The notes beneath the pieces are model-generated. The model saw only the letters and a program-made list of their open reading frames with translations. It ran no database searches and was not told where the DNA came from. A program made the position numbers and the translations under genes. From Salinimicrobium sp049687495 (GTDB lineage Bacteria; Bacteroidota; Bacteroidia; Flavobacteriales; Flavobacteriaceae), in NCBI GenBank assembly GCA_049687495.1, contig JBAVJB010000055.1:1-9217 (forward strand): DNA of 9,217 bases. The letters are read 5' to 3'. Below are positions 1 through 6,263 of the stretch, one piece after another; the stretch's first letter is position 1, and every line of letters begins with the position of its first letter.

Positions 1-1184
1 ATATAAACTCCGTTTTCCAATAAACCGTGGAAGAATTTTTTAAAGGTATCATTGTTCCCTTTGGCAGCCGAATCAAAATCCACTACCTCATCTTCGGCAA
101 AATGTACCGAGATCATCGAACCCCTGCGGTTGATCGTATGCGTGATATTATTTTCGCTTAAAACTTTATGGATCCCTTTTTCCAGGTATACGGTTTTGTC
201 ATGCAGACTATCGTAGATATTGCTGTTCTGGTTGAGTTCAGAAAGCATGGCAAGCCCGGCAGCCATCGCCAGCGGATTCCCGCTTAAAGTACCTGCCTGG
301 TACACCGGCCCTGTTGGTGCGAGGTGGTCCATGATCTCGTTTCGGGCTGCGAAGGCTCCAACCGGCAGTCCTCCGCCAATAACTTTTCCGAAGCAAACAA
401 TATCGGCTTTCACGCCGTACAGTTCCTGCGCGCCTCCTTTTGCCAACCTGAATCCGGTCATCACCTCATCAAAAACGAGCAGCACTCCGTGCTCATCGCA
501 CAGTTCGCGAAGACCTTCCAAAAATCCGCTTTTTGGAGGGATACATCCCATGTTCCCTGCCACGGGCTCCAGGATGATGCAGGCAACTTCGTCTTTATTT
601 GCCTCGAGCAGCTGTTTTACGCTCTCCAGGTCGTTGTATTTTGCCAGCAAAGTGTCTTTTGCCGTACCCTCTGTCACTCCGGGGCTGTTGGGCGTACCAA
701 AGGTGACCGCACCACTTCCCGCCTGGATAAGAAAGGAGTCGCTGTGACCATGATAGCAACCGGCGAATTTGATGATCTTTTCGCGGTTCTGGAATCCGCG
801 GGCAAGACGCACTGCACTCATGCAGGCCTCGGTCCCCGAATTCACAAATCTTATCTTGTCAATGTTGGGTACCATTGCTACCGCCAGCTCGGCAACTTCG
901 GTCTCGATCTCGTTGGGTGCGCCAAAAGAGGTTCCTTTTTTGGCCTTTTCGACTACCGCGTCCACCACGGGTTCAAAGGCGTGGCCAAGAATAAGTGGCC
1001 CCCAGGAATTGATGTAGTCAATGTACTTGTTCCCGTCTTCGTCATAAAGATAAGCTCCTTTGGCTTCTTTGATGAAAAGCGGTTCTCCTCCAACTGCACT
1101 AAACGCGCGTACGGGAGAGTTGACGCCCCCGGGAATTACTTTTTTGGCCGCAGCAAAAAGTTCGCTGCTTCTCCTATAGATCAT
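1..1184 (-). CDS. hemL: Glutamate-1-semialdehyde 2,1-aminomutase, 3' end outside the window
   Basis: This PLP enzyme converts glutamate-1-semialdehyde to 5-aminolevulinate, the committed tetrapyrrole precursor in the C5 pathway, in the cytoplasm. The 394 visible residues match the family from the first codon: an N-terminal PGGVNSPVRAF motif (18-28), the cofactor-phosphate region NSGTEACMSAVRLARG (115-130), CYHGHSDS (143-150), the PLP-ring aspartate in VFDEVMTGFR (D239), the Schiff-base lysine in FGKVIGGGLPVGAF (K267), and GTLSGNPLAM (298-307). The family is usually about 430 residues, so roughly 35 C-terminal residues lie beyond the left edge. The ATG at 1184 puts the canonical N-terminus MIYRRSSELF directly at the start; no Shine-Dalgarno is evident, which is normal for Bacteroidota. 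It starts 19 bp after the LysM-glucosaminidase gene ends and is probably the last gene seen of that operon. The reading frame is open throughout. Confidence 0.97.
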   Translation of the reverse strand, partial: MIYRRSSELFAAAKKVIPGGVNSPVRAFSAVGGEPLFIKEAKGAYLYDEDGNKYIDYINSWGPLILGHAFEPVVDAVVEKAKKGTSFGAPNEIETEVAELAVAMVPNIDKIRFVNSGTEACMSAVRLARGFQNREKIIKFAGCYHGHSDSFLIQAGSGAVTFGTPNSPGVTEGTAKDTLLAKYNDLESVKQLLEANKDEVACIILEPVAGNMGCIPPKSGFLEGLRELCDEHGVLLVFDEVMTGFRLAKGGAQELYGVKADIVCFGKVIGGGLPVGAFAARNEIMDHLAPTGPVYQAGTLSGNPLAMAAGLAMLSELNQNSNIYDSLHDKTVYLEKGIHKVLSENNITHTINRRGSMISVHFAEDEVVDFDSAAKGNNDTFKKFFHGLLENGVY

Positions 1185-1203
1185 AAAAATTATCTTTTTC
1201 CGG

Positions 1204-2022
1204 TTACGGGGCGACATAAAGCACCTGCCCGATGCTGATGGCCGTCCCTTTTAATTTGTTGTATTGTTGTAACTGCTCAACAGTTATTCCGAATTTTTTC
1301 GAAATGGCATAGAGTGTATCTCCCTGCTTTACCACGTATTGCCGCGGACTCGAAGATCTTTCATTGTACACTATGGGTTCTTTTCCCAGCACCTCGCCGT
1401 CATACCTGTACAGCTCATAGCGTTCGATAAGGCTGATCAACTTATCGGGATATTTTCTGTCTGTGGCATAACCTGCAGCTTTTAAGCCCCTTGCCCAGCT
1501 TACGTAATCGTCGATATCGAGGTCAAAAAGGCCGGCATATCGTTTTCTCTCGGTAAGAAAAAGCGAGTGGTCTCTAAAAGAGTATTTTGGGTCATTATAT
1601 TTTCTGAAACATTCCTGCGGCCGGTCATCATCATGAAAAACGCTGCCGCCCTGCCAGCCGTGACATTTAATTCCGAAATGATTATTGGCCTTGAGGGTAA
1701 GCGTGCCTTCGCCGGCGCCCGATTCCAGAATCCCCTGCGCCAGGGTAATACTTGCAGGGATCCTGTAAAGTTTCATCTCTTCCTGGGCAATAGGTGCGTA
1801 AAGTTCAATATACGCGATCACTTTATCAACATAGGTAAGCGGCTTTGCCGGCACTTCGGGAGCTTCTTCCTTTTCTATCTTCTCCACTTTTACCAGCGGC
1901 TTTTCCTCTTCCACACGCTGTTCAACTTTATGCTTTTTACGCGAAGCTACTTTTTTGTGGCTTCCGCAGGAAAATGCGCTAAAAATGAGCAACAGGCTCA
2001 GGATCCTAAAAGTGATTTTCAT
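1204..2022 (-). CDS. LysM-containing glucosaminidase lipoprotein (peptidoglycan hydrolase)
   Basis: A 272-residue predicted peptidoglycan hydrolase of the FlgJ/N-acetylglucosaminidase type (glycoside hydrolase family 73-like). Residues 1-18 form a hydrophobic signal ending in a lipobox with Cys at 19 (SAFSC), so the protein is probably a lipoprotein. Residues 20-62 are a charged Lys/Glu/Pro linker. The glucosaminidase domain spans about 64-212: the motif LAQGILESGAGEG places the likely catalytic Glu at 100, followed by NNHFGIKCHGW and the YATDRKYPDKLISLIE region typical of the family. A single C-terminal LysM domain (about 226-272, QGDTLYAISKKFGI) would bind glycan strands. The start at 2022 overlaps the end of the upstream PLP-enzyme gene by 17 bp, suggesting translational coupling; hemL follows 19 bp downstream. 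Its exact physiological role (cell separation or wall turnover) is not visible. Confidence 0.92.
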   Translation of the reverse strand: MKITFRILSLLLIFSAFSCGSHKKVASRKKHKVEQRVEEEKPLVKVEKIEKEEAPEVPAKPLTYVDKVIAYIELYAPIAQEEMKLYRIPASITLAQGILESGAGEGTLTLKANNHFGIKCHGWQGGSVFHDDDRPQECFRKYNDPKYSFRDHSLFLTERKRYAGLFDLDIDDYVSWARGLKAAGYATDRKYPDKLISLIERYELYRYDGEVLGKEPIVYNERSSSPRQYVVKQGDTLYAISKKFGITVEQLQQYNKLKGTAISIGQVLYVAP

Positions 2023-2953
2023 CCTTTACATTAATTTGGGGTAAACTTTTCTTTTTCAGTTGGTTGTTCATGCCGCGAATGCCCTGTAACCCTCCCGTAT
2101 GAACGGCTAAAATACGAGTATTTTCTTTAAATTTTTTATTCTGCATAAGATCGAAAATGCCAAACATCATTTTGCCGGTATATACCGGGTCAAGCTGCAC
2201 GTCAAACCTGCTTTTGAAGTCGTTGATAAACTCAATAAGCTGCCGGTCCACCTTTGCATAACCTCCAAAATGATAATTTGTTATGAGCTCCCAGTTATTT
2301 TTTTCGCTGAATTTCTCTACTTCGGAAGTTAAAAAGTCCCCCTTCAACGCGGGAAATCCCAGCACCTTCTGCCCTTCAGCCGAAGCATTTATAAGACCCG
2401 AAATGGTCCCGCCCGTACCCACGGCACAGCAAATGATGTCGAATTCTTTATCTTCTTCGGAAAGTATCTCTTCACAGCCTTTTACCGCCAGCTCATTGGT
2501 CCCGCCTTCGGGAACAAGATAGAAATTCCCGAATTGTTCCTGAAGCAGCTTCAGAAATTCTTCCGAAGTTTTTTGCCTGTAGTCACTGCGGCTTACAAAA
2601 TGCAGCTGCATTCCGCAGGAAGCGGCGAAATTCAAGGTGGAGTTTTCCTTAAGCGTTTGCTGCATGTCCTGCCCCAACTCCTCTCCACGTATGATTCCTA
2701 TAGATCTAAGGCCGCTTTCTTTGGCCGCCGCCGCAGTCGCCGCAATGTGGTTAGAGTACGCGCCGCCAAAGGTGAGCACCGTGTTATACCCTTCAAAAAT
2801 GGCATTTTTGAGGTTGTATTTTAGCTTCCGGAATTTGTTTCCCGAAACCTGAGGATGCAGGAGGTCTTCCCGTTTTAAGAAGAGGGAAATTCCGTTCACT
2901 TTGGTGATGAACTGGTTCGGGATTTCTGGATGTTGTTCAAAAATGGCCGGCAT
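2006..2953 (-). CDS. D-cysteine desulfhydrase / ACC deaminase-family PLP enzyme
   Basis: A 315-residue fold-type II PLP enzyme of the ACC deaminase/D-cysteine desulfhydrase family. Visible motifs are KREDLLHPQVSGNKFRKLK with the PLP lysine at K40, FGGAYSNHIAATAA (62-75), EGGTNELAVKG (149-159) and the phosphate-binding loop AVGTGGTISGL (177-187). Two positions that discriminate substrate in this family point away from ACC deamination. In DPVYTGK, Thr259 occupies the place of the ACC-deaminase Glu, and in VHTGG, Thr286 occupies the place of its Leu. D-cysteine desulfhydrases carry this kind of change, so breakdown of D-cysteine to pyruvate, sulfide and ammonia is the better guess. It lies in a leftward operon: the HExxH-protein gene ends 44 bp upstream and the glucosaminidase gene overlaps its 3' end by 17 bp. 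Database labels for such proteins often say ACC deaminase; substrate specificity here is inferred from motifs only. Confidence 0.88.
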   Translation of the reverse strand: MPAIFEQHPEIPNQFITKVNGISLFLKREDLLHPQVSGNKFRKLKYNLKNAIFEGYNTVLTFGGAYSNHIAATAAAAKESGLRSIGIIRGEELGQDMQQTLKENSTLNFAASCGMQLHFVSRSDYRQKTSEEFLKLLQEQFGNFYLVPEGGTNELAVKGCEEILSEEDKEFDIICCAVGTGGTISGLINASAEGQKVLGFPALKGDFLTSEVEKFSEKNNWELITNYHFGGYAKVDRQLIEFINDFKSRFDVQLDPVYTGKMMFGIFDLMQNKKFKENTRILAVHTGGLQGIRGMNNQLKKKSLPQINVKDENHF

Positions 2954-2960
2954 ACTGCTG

Positions 2961-2968
2961 CAAAGGTC
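2961..2968 (-). promoter_or_regulatory. Possible Bacteroidota -7 element before the D-cysteine desulfhydrase-like gene
   Basis: Read leftward the sequence is GACCTTTG, which matches the Bacteroidota -7 consensus TAnnTTTG at all fixed positions but the first. Seven bases separate it from the ATG at 2953, so any transcript would have almost no leader. No good TTG is present at the usual distance upstream. It could be an internal operon promoter or chance. Confidence 0.3.
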
Positions 2969-2997
2969 ACAAAACTTTTTCCGAAGAGAAAAAATGC

Positions 2998-3324
2998 TTA
3001 AAGATATTTCCAGAAGGCCCAGGTTTTTCGGCTCTTAAGGTAATCCAGGTTCTTTTCATGGGTATAGGCCTCCCGTTCAAAACAGATCTTGTTATAGGCC
3101 TTGTAAGAGTCACGGTATTTGATCAACCTGATGAAATACTCAAAAAAATACCAGATGAAAAAGAAGAGGATTAGCAGCTCCAGCTGCTGCTTCAAATGAA
3201 TTCTTTCGTGGTTGATAAACACAGGATCGTGCTTAAGCTCTTCCCGCCTCACAACGATAAAGGGCCACAGCGTCACCCCGTCAAACTGCTTGGCCAGGAA
3301 GAATTTATTTACCACCACGAACAT
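2998..3324 (-). CDS. Small membrane protein with an HExxH motif (unnamed Bacteroidota family)
   Basis: A 108-residue protein I recognise as a type common in Flavobacteriia but without a named function. The order is a short N-terminus, a TLWPFIVVRREEL segment (18-30), the motif NHERIH (38-43), which fits zinc-metallopeptidase HExxH, one hydrophobic membrane helix (about 49-67), and then FEREAY (82-87) in a basic C-terminal tail. HExxH, a helix, then a downstream Glu resembles the minimal zinc site of gluzincin membrane peptidases such as M48 or M56, but the protein is far shorter than these, so peptidase activity is only a suggestion. I chose the ATG at 3324. The frame stays open to 3705, but that extension is antisense to the DUF5522 and hutU coding regions and is low-complexity. 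It is divergent from the DUF5522 gene with a 33-bp gap, and is probably the first gene of the leftward operon. Confidence 0.75.
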   Translation of the reverse strand: MFVVVNKFFLAKQFDGVTLWPFIVVRREELKHDPVFINHERIHLKQQLELLILFFFIWYFFEYFIRLIKYRDSYKAYNKICFEREAYTHEKNLDYLKSRKTWAFWKYL

Positions 3325-3345
3325 GCCAACAAGGTAAGAAAATGC

Positions 3346-3353
3346 TACTTTTG
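3346..3353 (+). promoter_or_regulatory. Candidate -7 promoter element for the DUF5522-hutU operon
   Basis: TACTTTTG is an exact match to the Bacteroidota TAnnTTTG element and lies in the 33-bp divergent gap, four bases before the DUF5522 ATG at 3358. There is no TTG at the usual 17-23 bp upstream. A start site 4-7 bp downstream would fall on or next to the ATG, giving a leaderless or nearly leaderless mRNA. Confidence 0.4.
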
Positions 3354-3357
3354 TGGT

Positions 3358-3534
3358 ATGAGTTTTTTTAAGAAAAAAATTCCTTTGGAAGACGGGGATT
3401 ATTATCTCACCCCCGAAGGCTACCGCTGTTTTACCGAACAATACCATCTCAAGCGCGGCTACTGCTGCCAGAGCGGCTGCCGCCACTGCCCTTACGGCTA
3501 TAACAACAAGACCAATCAACAGAAAAAATCCTGA
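3358..3534 (+). CDS. DUF5522 cysteine-rich mini-protein
   Basis: A 58-residue protein of the DUF5522 type, whose function is unknown. The family core is recognisable: EDGDYYLTPEGYRCFTEQYHLKRG (11-34), then a cysteine cluster CCQSGCRHCPYGY (36-48), with Cys at 36, 37, 41 and 44. The CC-x3-C-x2-C pattern suggests a metal site, probably zinc or iron-sulfur, though no activity is known. The ATG at 3358 is preferred because the conserved part begins about 10 residues later and an exact TAnnTTTG element lies just upstream; the open frame runs back to 3196, but that part is antisense to the divergent HExxH gene. The stop codon is followed after only 3 nt by the hutU ATG, so the two are almost certainly co-transcribed and perhaps translationally coupled. 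The composition is similar to its neighbours. Confidence 0.85.
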   Translation: MSFFKKKIPLEDGDYYLTPEGYRCFTEQYHLKRGYCCQSGCRHCPYGYNNKTNQQKKS

Positions 3535-3537
3535 TCT

Positions 3538-5565
3538 ATGGACTTCAAAAATGCTATTTTGGAAGGCATTCCCAATCAGCTTCCCAAGCCCAAATCTTAT
3601 GATCCAAATGTGAACCATGCGCCAAAGCGCAAGGACATTCTCACTGCCGAAGAGAAAACACTGGCCCTGAGGAACGCCTTGCGTTACTTCGATAAAAGTC
3701 AGCATGAAACGCTACTTCCGGAGTTTCGGGAAGAGCTGGAAAACTACGGCAGGATCTATATGTACAGGCTGCGGCCCGATTACGAGATGTATGCCCGGCC
3801 CATAGAAGAATATCCGGGAAAAAGCGGGCAGGCAAAGGCAATTATGCTGATGATTCAAAACAACCTGGACCCGAAGGTGGCGCAGCATCCGCATGAATTG
3901 ATTACCTACGGCGGCAATGGCGCTGTCTTTCAAAACTGGGCGCAGTACAGGCTGGTGATGAAATACCTGGCCGAAATGACCAACGAGCAAACCCTGGTGA
4001 TGAACTCCGGCCATCCTCTTGGGCTGTTCCCTTCACATCCCGATGCCCCACGCGTGGTAGTGACCAACGGGATGATGATCCCCAACTATTCCAAACCCGA
4101 TGACTGGGAGAAATTCAACGCGCTTGGCGTGACGCAGTACGGCCAAATGACCGCGGGCAGCTATATGTATATCGGCCCTCAGGGAATTGTTCACGGTACA
4201 ACGATCACTGTTTTGAACGCGCTGCGGAAGATCGGTAAACCCTCAGATAAAACTGAAGAGCCTTCCCTGTTTGTCACTTCGGGATTGGGAGGCATGAGCG
4301 GCGCTCAACCAAAAGCCGGAAATATCGCCGGCTGCATCACGGTTTGCGCCGAGGTGAATCCCAAGGCGGTAAACACCAGGCATTCGCAAGGCTGGGTAGA
4401 TGAGGTTGTGGAAGATCTCGATGAGCTTGTTCAAAAAATCAGGGCTGCCAAAAATGACAAAAAAAGCCTGTCTTTTGCCTATTTAGGAAATGTGGTAGAG
4501 GTATGGGAAAAGTTTGATGAAGAAAACCTGCACATCGACCTGGGCAGCGACCAAACCTCGCTGCACAACCCATGGGCAGGCGGTTATTATCCTGCCGGAC
4601 TTTCTTTTGAGGAAGCCAATGAGATGATGGCCTCAGATCCCGAAAAATTCAAAGAAAAAGTTCAACAAAGCTTAAGACGCCAAACCGAGGCCATCAACAG
4701 GCACACCGAAAAAGGCACTTATTTCTTTGACTACGGAAATGCCTTTTTACTTGAGGCTTCACGTGCAGGCGCAAAGATCTTTAAGGATGAAAAAGGGCAT
4801 TTCGTAACAGCTTCCGAAGCGGGAGAAGGCAAAGATTTCGCCTATCCTTCTTACGTGCAGGACATCATGGGCCCTATGTGCTTTGATTTCGGTTTCGGGC
4901 CTTTCCGCTGGGTGTGTGCTTCAGGCAAAGACGAAGATTTGGATAAGACTGATGCTATTGCCACCCAGGTGCTTCAGAAATTAAAAGAAAACGCTCCCGA
5001 AGAGATTCAGCAGCAAATGCAAGATAACATCAGGTGGATACAGGGAGCACGGGAAAACAAGCTTGTGGTAGGCTCCAAGGCACGTATCCTTTATGCCGAT
5101 GCACAGGGCAGGATCGAGATCGCAAAAGCCTTTAACGATGCCATTGAAAAAGGGGAAATAGAGACGGTTATCCTGGGGAGGGATCATCACGATGTTTCGG
5201 GTACAGATTCCCCTTACCGGGAAACCTCTAATATCTACGACGGCTCCAGGTATACAGCCGATATGGCCATTCAAAATGTTATTGGCGACAGCTTTAGGGG
5301 CGCTACCTGGGTGAGTATTCACAATGGCGGCGGCGTTGGCTGGGGCGAAGTGATCAACGGTGGCTTCGGGATGGTTCTCGACGGTTCTAAAGAAGCCGAA
5401 AAACGCCTCAACTCCATGCTTTTCTGGGATGTGAATAATGGGATCGCCAGAAGATCCTGGGCGCGTAATGACGGGGCGCTTTTTGCCATTAAGCGAGCCA
5501 TGCAGGCAGAACCGCTCCTAAAAATCACGCTTCCAAACATGGTAGATGAAGATTTATTTTCTTAA
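3538..5565 (+). CDS. hutU: Urocanate hydratase (urocanase), long animal-type form
   Basis: A 675-residue cytosolic NAD-dependent enzyme that hydrates urocanate to imidazolonepropionate, the second step of histidine degradation. Motifs in order: YGGNGAVFQNWAQY (124-137), SGHPLGLFPSHPDAPRVVVTNG (from 157), TAGSYMYIGPQGIVHGT (206-222), a Gly-rich NAD-binding loop SGLGGMSGAQPKAG (248-261), GFGPFRWV (452-459), GRDHHDVSGTDSPYRETS (547-564) and HNGGGVGWGEVINGG (595-609). The length and the DHHDVSGTDSPYRETSNIYDG region match the roughly 675-residue form seen in animals and many Bacteroidota, not the roughly 555-residue proteobacterial/Bacillus HutU. Where the short form has FQGLPARICW, this protein has VVGSKARILY, so the conserved Cys is Leu518. 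The ATG at 3538 follows the DUF5522 stop by 3 nt. No hutH, hutI or hutG is in the window, so the rest of the pathway must be elsewhere. The DUF4136 lipoprotein gene follows after 25 bp. Confidence 0.97.
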   Translation: MDFKNAILEGIPNQLPKPKSYDPNVNHAPKRKDILTAEEKTLALRNALRYFDKSQHETLLPEFREELENYGRIYMYRLRPDYEMYARPIEEYPGKSGQAKAIMLMIQNNLDPKVAQHPHELITYGGNGAVFQNWAQYRLVMKYLAEMTNEQTLVMNSGHPLGLFPSHPDAPRVVVTNGMMIPNYSKPDDWEKFNALGVTQYGQMTAGSYMYIGPQGIVHGTTITVLNALRKIGKPSDKTEEPSLFVTSGLGGMSGAQPKAGNIAGCITVCAEVNPKAVNTRHSQGWVDEVVEDLDELVQKIRAAKNDKKSLSFAYLGNVVEVWEKFDEENLHIDLGSDQTSLHNPWAGGYYPAGLSFEEANEMMASDPEKFKEKVQQSLRRQTEAINRHTEKGTYFFDYGNAFLLEASRAGAKIFKDEKGHFVTASEAGEGKDFAYPSYVQDIMGPMCFDFGFGPFRWVCASGKDEDLDKTDAIATQVLQKLKENAPEEIQQQMQDNIRWIQGARENKLVVGSKARILYADAQGRIEIAKAFNDAIEKGEIETVILGRDHHDVSGTDSPYRETSNIYDGSRYTADMAIQNVIGDSFRGATWVSIHNGGGVGWGEVINGGFGMVLDGSKEAEKRLNSMLFWDVNNGIARRSWARNDGALFAIKRAMQAEPLLKITLPNMVDEDLFS

Positions 5566-5590
5566 ATTGTAAGGATAAAAACCTGAAACC

Positions 5591-6130
5591 ATGAGATCTA
5601 TAAAAACCCTTGCAGTACTTCTGCTGCTTGTTATGATGCTGTCTTCATGTAATACCGTGAGGGTCGCAACAGATTATGACCGCGAAGCAAACTTTGGACA
5701 ATACCAGACTTTCGCCTTCTTTAAACCGGGAATCGACAAAGCCGAAATTTCAGACCTTGACAAAAAACGTATTTTACGAGCCATTGAGGACGAGATGCAA
5801 CAAAAAGGATTTACAAAGTCTGATAACCCCGACCTGCTGGTGAGCATTTTCACCAAAACAAAAGAGAACATCAACATCTACAATAACAATTATGCCTACG
5901 GCTATTACGGCTGGGGCTGGAGTCCCTGGTATTGGGGATCGGGGTATAACACCGTGAACTCGACTACCGAAGGTACGCTCTACATTGACCTTATTGACGC
6001 CGGCGAAAAACAGCTGGTATGGCAGGGAATGGGCACAGCAGCTCTGGCCCGTGATGTAGACCGTAAGCAGGAACGCATTAACGAGATCGTGGAGGAAATC
6101 TTGAAGAAGTATCCGCCATCGTTGAATTAA
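5591..6130 (+). CDS. DUF4136 lipoprotein
   Basis: A 179-residue predicted envelope lipoprotein. Residues 1-19 are a hydrophobic signal with lipobox LSSC, placing the acylated Cys at 20. The mature protein fits DUF4136: VRVATDYDREANFGQYQTFAFF near the N-terminus, a DKKRILRAIEDEMQQKGF helix, the strand PDLLVSIFTK, and near the C-terminus GTLYIDLIDAGEKQLVWQGMGTAAL with a closing NEIVEEILKKYPP helix, which are the conserved blocks of the family. A Tyr/Trp/Gly-rich stretch (about 97-118, GYYGWGWSPWYWGSGY) is inserted in the middle, as in many members. The molecular function of DUF4136 is unknown. It begins 25 bp after hutU and ends just before a strong intrinsic terminator, so it is probably the last gene of the DUF5522-hutU transcript; no link to histidine degradation is evident. 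Confidence 0.9.
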   Translation: MRSIKTLAVLLLLVMMLSSCNTVRVATDYDREANFGQYQTFAFFKPGIDKAEISDLDKKRILRAIEDEMQQKGFTKSDNPDLLVSIFTKTKENINIYNNNYAYGYYGWGWSPWYWGSGYNTVNSTTEGTLYIDLIDAGEKQLVWQGMGTAALARDVDRKQERINEIVEEILKKYPPSLN

Positions 6131-6149
6131 CGTACAGCACAAGATGATC

Positions 6150-6174
6150 AAGCCGCTTTTTAGCGGCTTTTTTT
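6150..6174 (+). terminator. Intrinsic terminator after the hutU-DUF4136 operon
   Basis: A 7-bp perfect stem AGCCGCT/AGCGGCT (6151-6157 with 6162-6168), extendable by one A-T pair, closes a TTTT loop and runs straight into a T tract (6168-6174). It starts 19 bp after the DUF4136 stop codon. It separates this operon from phhA. Confidence 0.92.
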
Positions 6175-6211
6175 ATGCTTCGGAAAAAGTGAAAGGCAGC
6201 AGCTCAAACGA

Positions 6212-6239
6212 TTGAAAAAGCAGAATTTTTGTATCTTTA
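6212..6239 (+). promoter_or_regulatory. phhA promoter (TTG-N17-TATCTTTA)
   Basis: A TTG at 6212-6214 lies 17 bp before TATCTTTA at 6232-6239. This fits the Flavobacterium-type promoter TTG-N17-23-TAnnTTTG at all fixed positions but the last (A for G). It lies after the terminator at 6150-6174 and leaves a leader of about 20 nt before the phhA ATG at 6264, so phhA is probably its own transcription unit. Confidence 0.6.
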
Positions 6240-6263
6240 GAGTCCTGTTATCTCAAAATTTTT

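Noticed and set aside
324..1238. 304-codon rightward open frame, and a 175-codon one at 220-747
   Set aside because: Both lie antisense to hemL, whose full motif set is readable on the other strand. They show no family motifs.
3196..3357. Upstream extension of the DUF5522 frame to a 112-residue protein
   Set aside because: This stretch is antisense to the HExxH gene, and the DUF5522 core needs only the part after 3358.
3325..3705. Upstream extension of the HExxH protein to a 235-residue reading frame
   Set aside because: The extra 127 codons are antisense to DUF5522 and the start of hutU, both strongly supported, and read as low-complexity hydrophobic sequence. The family-like part begins near the ATG at 3324.
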